Under the pieces are notes generated by a model, which saw only the letters and a program-made list of their open reading frames with translations, did not search any database and had not been told where the DNA came from. From Planctomycetota bacterium (GTDB lineage Bacteria > Planctomycetota > Phycisphaerae > Sedimentisphaerales > Anaerohalosphaeraceae), in the NCBI GenBank assembly GCA_030637065.1, contig DAOVVQ010000019.1, forward strand, positions 1 to 23,248: DNA of 23,248 nt, in the 5' to 3' direction. The position numbers and the translations under genes were made by a program. Below, piece after piece: positions 19,676 to 23,248 of this stretch. The first letter of the stretch is position 1, and each line of letters opens with the position of its first letter.

Positions 19676-22600
19676 TTATTTGCCCGCTAATCGGGCGATG
19701 ATGTCGCTGCTTAGGATGTAGTCGTAGAACCGGACGTCGTCGATCCGTCCTTCGAAGTATTCTCCGTCTTTTTCAGCCTGGCTGCCGATGAGCGTCCGGC
19801 TGGTGGTGTCCTTTGTGCCGATCCATTTGTCGTGCTGACCGTCGATGTCCAATACCCCATCGATGAAAAGCTGCATCTCGCCGGTCGATGCCTGCCGGGT
19901 CCAGGCGACATGGTGCCATTGCGTATCCGTATTTGTCCACACGGATTTTAGTCCCGCAGCTCCCGTATCGGAACTTGTCCCGCATTCGATCTTACCCAGC
20001 TCATAGGTCATTGCCCAGCTCTGGTTTGGTCCGCCTGTATCCGAGTCAACCAGCCCCCTGCCCGTTCGGTAAGCGGTCCCGCTGACACCGGCCTGCATGA
20101 GGTTGTCAGTCTGGATCCACAAAGCAATCGTCCAGTCATCCTCAACGGGCCGGCTTATCTCGACAAAATCGTCGATACCGTCCAGCCGAACAGAATAGCT
20201 GCCGACAGTGCCCGTATCGTATACGAGACTGCCGTTTTCGACGCCATGATTCGTCCCTGAACTGTCATTGGCAGCGTTTTCAAACCTATACCAGGCCAGA
20301 GGCTCCGGAATAGTCAGATCGAGGTGCCACAGGCTGGAAAGGATGGTAAGATCGCGATGATTTACCCGGGTGTCGGCGTTTAAGTCACTGCCATCGCACA
20401 GGATCGGAATTGTCGTATAGCAGTCCTGTCTCAGCCAGTTGGCCGCCAGCGCGATAAGATCGTTGACGTCGTAAGTAGAATCGTCAACGACATTGGGATT
20501 AGGATGCGTATAGACCACCGCAGGATCGGAGGCATGGGTCTCGTTGCCGTTAGCGTCCCGCATGGTCACGGTGTACGTATATTCAGTCGCCTCCTCGAGG
20601 TCCGTGTCGATGTATTCAGGATCATTCTGCCAGCCGCTATCGGTGCCGCCGGGATTGCCGCTGGTCTCGTCGAAATAGTATTCCACCGCGATGCTGGCAT
20701 CGGTCCCTTTAATCGCGGTCATGGCGATCGCCGTACGGCTAAGGCCCGCTGGCCCGGAGGCGAACGCAGCGGGGTTCGGAGTGGGAGCGTCCATGTCCAT
20801 TATGACCGCAATGTCATCGGCTGAGAGGACGAGGTTGTAAAGCCTGAGATCGTCAATGCCGCCCTCAAAGTAGCCGCCGGGGCTGGGTGATTTGCCGATA
20901 TTCATTACGGACGCAGCGTCTCTTGCACCGATGGCGCCCGCCCCGCTGCCCTCTTCGATGCCGTCAACATACAGCTTGATCTGGCCGGTAGCGCCGTCCC
21001 GCGTGGCTGCGACGTGATGCCAGAGGCCGTCATTGACATCGCTGACCGAGACGATCGTTGTGTCGGGGTCGCCGATACCAAAGGCAACTTTACTGCCCAG
21101 CAGGGACACACCAAAATCGCTTACGCCGCTGGCGGGAGCATCCACCAGACCGCTGCCCTGATCCCAATCGCTTCCCGCGCTGCCTGTATGAGTCGTTTTG
21201 AGCCATAAAGCGATCGTAAAGTCGTCTTCGATCGATCGGGGTATCTCGACATAGTCGTCTATTCCATCCAGCGATATCGCCTGCGTGGCGGCAATTCCGG
21301 CTGAGAAGGCCGGACCGCCAAAAGCGTTGCCATCGTTACCATTACCACTGCTGTCATCGGTGTTATCCTCGAACAGATAGCGGGCCTGTATCTGCGGGGC
21401 ATACGCCAATATCTCGTCAAGCCAGCTCTCCATCCCGCTTTCCACCGTATCGTAGGCCGGGTTGTCGATGAGATTGACAAATTCGTTCGGGTCGGCAATC
21501 TCATCATACAACTCATCGTTGTCCGATTCATTGTCGAAACGTATGTAACGATAATCGTAGCTGCGGATCGTATGGTCGATGTAGTCGGTCGTACACAGGG
21601 CCGCATGGTCCCAGGGGCTCTGGGGCTCGGCGAGCAGATGCGAAATGTCGCGCCCAGCCACAGCGGTGGCAACAGGAACGCCGCATTTGGAATTGATCGT
21701 TCGGTACAGGTCCTGCAGGTTCACCGGATGGCGGCAGAGCGTACCTGCCGACTGCGATTCGGTGGGGTCCTTGATTATCAGTACGCACTGGGACGACTCG
21801 TTCCAAAGCGTAAACTTCTTGAGCCAATACTTCTCGCCCAGGTTCCAGCCGTGATCGCTCCACAGAACCACCAGCGTATTGTCGGCGTAAGGACTGTTCT
21901 CAAGGCCCTCCATCAACCGACCCACGCAGCGATCGGCAAACGCCGCCGATGCGAGATAGTACTTTACCAGATCACGCCAGGCCTTCAGGTCGCCGTCGAC
22001 GGGATCGATACTCAAGCCGTGTTCTAACACCATGTTAAAAGTGCCGCTGGTGATCGTACCGTCAGGATCGAGATTAACCTTGGCCTTGCCGCCCTCGGAC
22101 AGATCCTGAACATCGGCAAGCACCCTGTCTAACTTCTCCCTCGTCAGGTCCAGGTCGTTGGCATCGAACAGATCGGCAATATCCTTCGGGGAATAAAAGG
22201 GCAAATGCGGTTTAGTGAGCCCGCAAGCCAAAAAGAAGGGCTTACCCGGCGGCAGTGTGATCGTCTGCTCGTCAATAGTAGCGACACCGTTTTCCATCAG
22301 GGTTGCTACAAAATCGGCATTTATATAATCATTCTGCTCGGCTAAAGTGCCGGTGACATATCCGATCTTGACATTCGTACCGGGGTTGGTGTGCACCGGA
22401 CTCCACACCGATTCGACGGCAGGACCCGTTGTGCCCTTGGACTGATTAAGCCAGTCTACCCATGAATCTTCCGGATCGGCGTAGCTGTCACCGTGATAGA
22501 TCTTGCCCAGCCCGAGGGCGTAATAACCGTGAGCAATAAGATTCTGTGAAAGGGTAACGGCGTTTCGAATATCGGGATTCGACGATTCGCGGAAAAACCC

Positions 22601-22990
22601 GTCGCCATTGTTCGTGATTAGCGTATCGGCCGGCCTCATACCGATCATCAGCGCCGTCCTCGACGGATTACACGCGGGAGCGGCACAATGGGCATGGGTA
22701 AACGCCACGCCCTCCGAGGCCAGCCGGTCAAGGTTCGGCGTTAGATATGGTATCATCTCGGCACGTTTAGCCGGGTTGGGATATATCCATTTGAGAAAAC
22801 TCTCCGGCTCCTCGCTCATGTACCCGCCGACTCGCTTGAGATCGTCGATGGCGATGAACAAAACGTTCATCTGCTCGGCTTTTGCCGCCCGATTGGGTCC
22901 GAAGACGAACCAGGAAAGGCATACAACGATCAGAAGGCCAAGATTAAAGCCCAGCCGCTTCGACGAGAGAGATTCTTGCTGTCTTTTCAT
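19676..22990 (-). CDS. Multidomain sulfatase with two LamG-like domains and a dockerin
   Basis: A 1104-residue exported protein. Residues about 14-38 are a signal peptide ending near RAAKA. The sulfatase domain (about 41-535) has NVLFIAIDDLK (Asp49-Asp50), the CxPxR motif in APACNPSRTALMIG (Cys107, Arg111), GKIYHGDS, TKPHLPFYSP and LWSDHGWNLGEK, most like iduronate-2-sulfatase-type enzymes. Then come a LamG-like domain (about 537-725, LDGIDDYVEIP, WHHVAATRDG), an Fn3-like segment (about 735-825), a dockerin-like pair (about 833-888, DVNDLIALAANWLRQDC and DLNADTRVNHRDL), and a second LamG-like domain (about 893-1104). The LamG units probably bind glycans. ATG 22990 has AGGA nine bases upstream and starts a normal signal peptide; a TTG at 23068 is unlikely. 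Transcribed from the promoter at 23071-23099. Confidence 0.95.
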   Translation of the reverse strand: MKRQQESLSSKRLGFNLGLLIVVCLSWFVFGPNRAAKAEQMNVLFIAIDDLKRVGGYMSEEPESFLKWIYPNPAKRAEMIPYLTPNLDRLASEGVAFTHAHCAAPACNPSRTALMIGMRPADTLITNNGDGFFRESSNPDIRNAVTLSQNLIAHGYYALGLGKIYHGDSYADPEDSWVDWLNQSKGTTGPAVESVWSPVHTNPGTNVKIGYVTGTLAEQNDYINADFVATLMENGVATIDEQTITLPPGKPFFLACGLTKPHLPFYSPKDIADLFDANDLDLTREKLDRVLADVQDLSEGGKAKVNLDPDGTITSGTFNMVLEHGLSIDPVDGDLKAWRDLVKYYLASAAFADRCVGRLMEGLENSPYADNTLVVLWSDHGWNLGEKYWLKKFTLWNESSQCVLIIKDPTESQSAGTLCRHPVNLQDLYRTINSKCGVPVATAVAGRDISHLLAEPQSPWDHAALCTTDYIDHTIRSYDYRYIRFDNESDNDELYDEIADPNEFVNLIDNPAYDTVESGMESWLDEILAYAPQIQARYLFEDNTDDSSGNGNDGNAFGGPAFSAGIAATQAISLDGIDDYVEIPRSIEDDFTIALWLKTTHTGSAGSDWDQGSGLVDAPASGVSDFGVSLLGSKVAFGIGDPDTTIVSVSDVNDGLWHHVAATRDGATGQIKLYVDGIEEGSGAGAIGARDAASVMNIGKSPSPGGYFEGGIDDLRLYNLVLSADDIAVIMDMDAPTPNPAAFASGPAGLSRTAIAMTAIKGTDASIAVEYYFDETSGNPGGTDSGWQNDPEYIDTDLEEATEYTYTVTMRDANGNETHASDPAVVYTHPNPNVVDDSTYDVNDLIALAANWLRQDCYTTIPILCDGSDLNADTRVNHRDLTILSSLWHLDLTIPEPLAWYRFENAANDSSGTNHGVENGSLVYDTGTVGSYSVRLDGIDDFVEISRPVEDDWTIALWIQTDNLMQAGVSGTAYRTGRGLVDSDTGGPNQSWAMTYELGKIECGTSSDTGAAGLKSVWTNTDTQWHHVAWTRQASTGEMQLFIDGVLDIDGQHDKWIGTKDTTSRTLIGSQAEKDGEYFEGRIDDVRFYDYILSSDIIARLAGK

Positions 22991-23070
22991 TATCCACCAT
23001 CCTGCCAACAGGGTTACCAGGGCCTGCCCTCCGGGACGAAAAACGCACACGTAAGGGCGATTACGCAAGC

Positions 23071-23099
23071 ATTATACCATTTAAGCCTTGAAAAGTCAA
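23071..23099 (-). promoter_or_regulatory. Near-consensus sigma70 promoter for the multidomain sulfatase
   Basis: On the minus strand TTGACT, exactly 17 bases, then perfect TATAAT. Leader about 73 bases. This is the strongest promoter in the window. Confidence 0.75.
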
Positions 23100-23130
23100 T
23101 TATTTATGCCAACCCGACCCACTTAAGCGG

Positions 23131-23247
23131 CTACTTAACTTTAATACCCCTGCCCGACTTCGGATAGGAATCAAGGGCCCTCTGTAGCTTTTTGCGGACC
23201 GTCATCATCTTTTCCGGCTGTTTATCGAGCCCGATCGCGGTTGTCTC
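23131..23247 (-). CDS. C-terminal end of a gene running off the window, possibly a sulfatase
   Basis: The minus-strand frame is open from the window edge to a TAG at 23131, giving 38 residues: ETTAIGLDKQPEKMMTVRKK and then LQRALDSYPKSGRGIKVK. The ET(T/N)x...PE...L tail resembles the final helix of many sulfatases after their DPxET motif. With so little sequence this is suggestive only. Codon pattern and position before a strong same-strand promoter support a real gene end. Confidence 0.45.
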   Translation of the reverse strand, partial: ETTAIGLDKQPEKMMTVRKKLQRALDSYPKSGRGIKVK

Positions 23248-23248
23248 C

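Overview
The window looks like a chromosomal segment of a sulfatase-rich planctomycete, most likely a Phycisphaerae-type marine or sediment polysaccharide degrader. This is inferred from four sulfatase genes (one cut by the window edge, plus a possible fifth at the other edge), dockerin-like modules with LamG-like domains, Tat-exported sugar enzymes, and several small genes that resemble planctomycete-only families. No taxonomic marker such as rRNA is present, so the assignment is an inference. GC is moderately high, and most good promoters are sigma70-like with 17-bp spacers.

Layout. Bases 3-734 hold the C-terminal part of a sulfatase. Bases 778-3165 hold a minus-strand operon with its own promoter and terminator: macrodomain protein, TsaC/Sua5-type tRNA threonylcarbamoyl-AMP synthase, low-molecular-weight phosphatase and RpiB. 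The last three repeat a gene order known from Firmicutes. Bases 3301-7824 are a plus-strand carbohydrate block: a tiny exported dockerin-like protein, then sulfatase, TIM-barrel isomerase/epimerase and sulfatase, the last three with Tat signals. They probably act together on a sulfated glycan outside the cytoplasm. An unrecognised small membrane protein follows. Bases 8449-12619 hold ribF, an nrnA-like DHH phosphoesterase and a membrane-anchored helical protein. A CBS-pair protein lies at 12939-13343.

Bases 13344-14125 are a long non-coding stretch with strong inverted repeats that may be a structured RNA. A small cysteine-containing protein, a GIY-YIG nuclease, an inverted-repeat cluster and tmRNA (ssrA, minus strand) follow. 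Next come a small unknown protein, a DUF1015 gene and a class V aminotransferase, a pair that suggests serine/glyoxylate metabolism. The right end has a repeat-filled gap, a lipoprotein, and a 1104-residue sulfatase with two LamG-like domains and an internal dockerin, driven by a near-perfect promoter.

The unifying oddity is the density of short palindromic repeats between genes. At least four families occur here. Two show compensatory changes between copies, and one sits inside a duplicated 3' end of the aminotransferase gene. I saw no CRISPR array, prophage, classical insertion sequence, or defence system.
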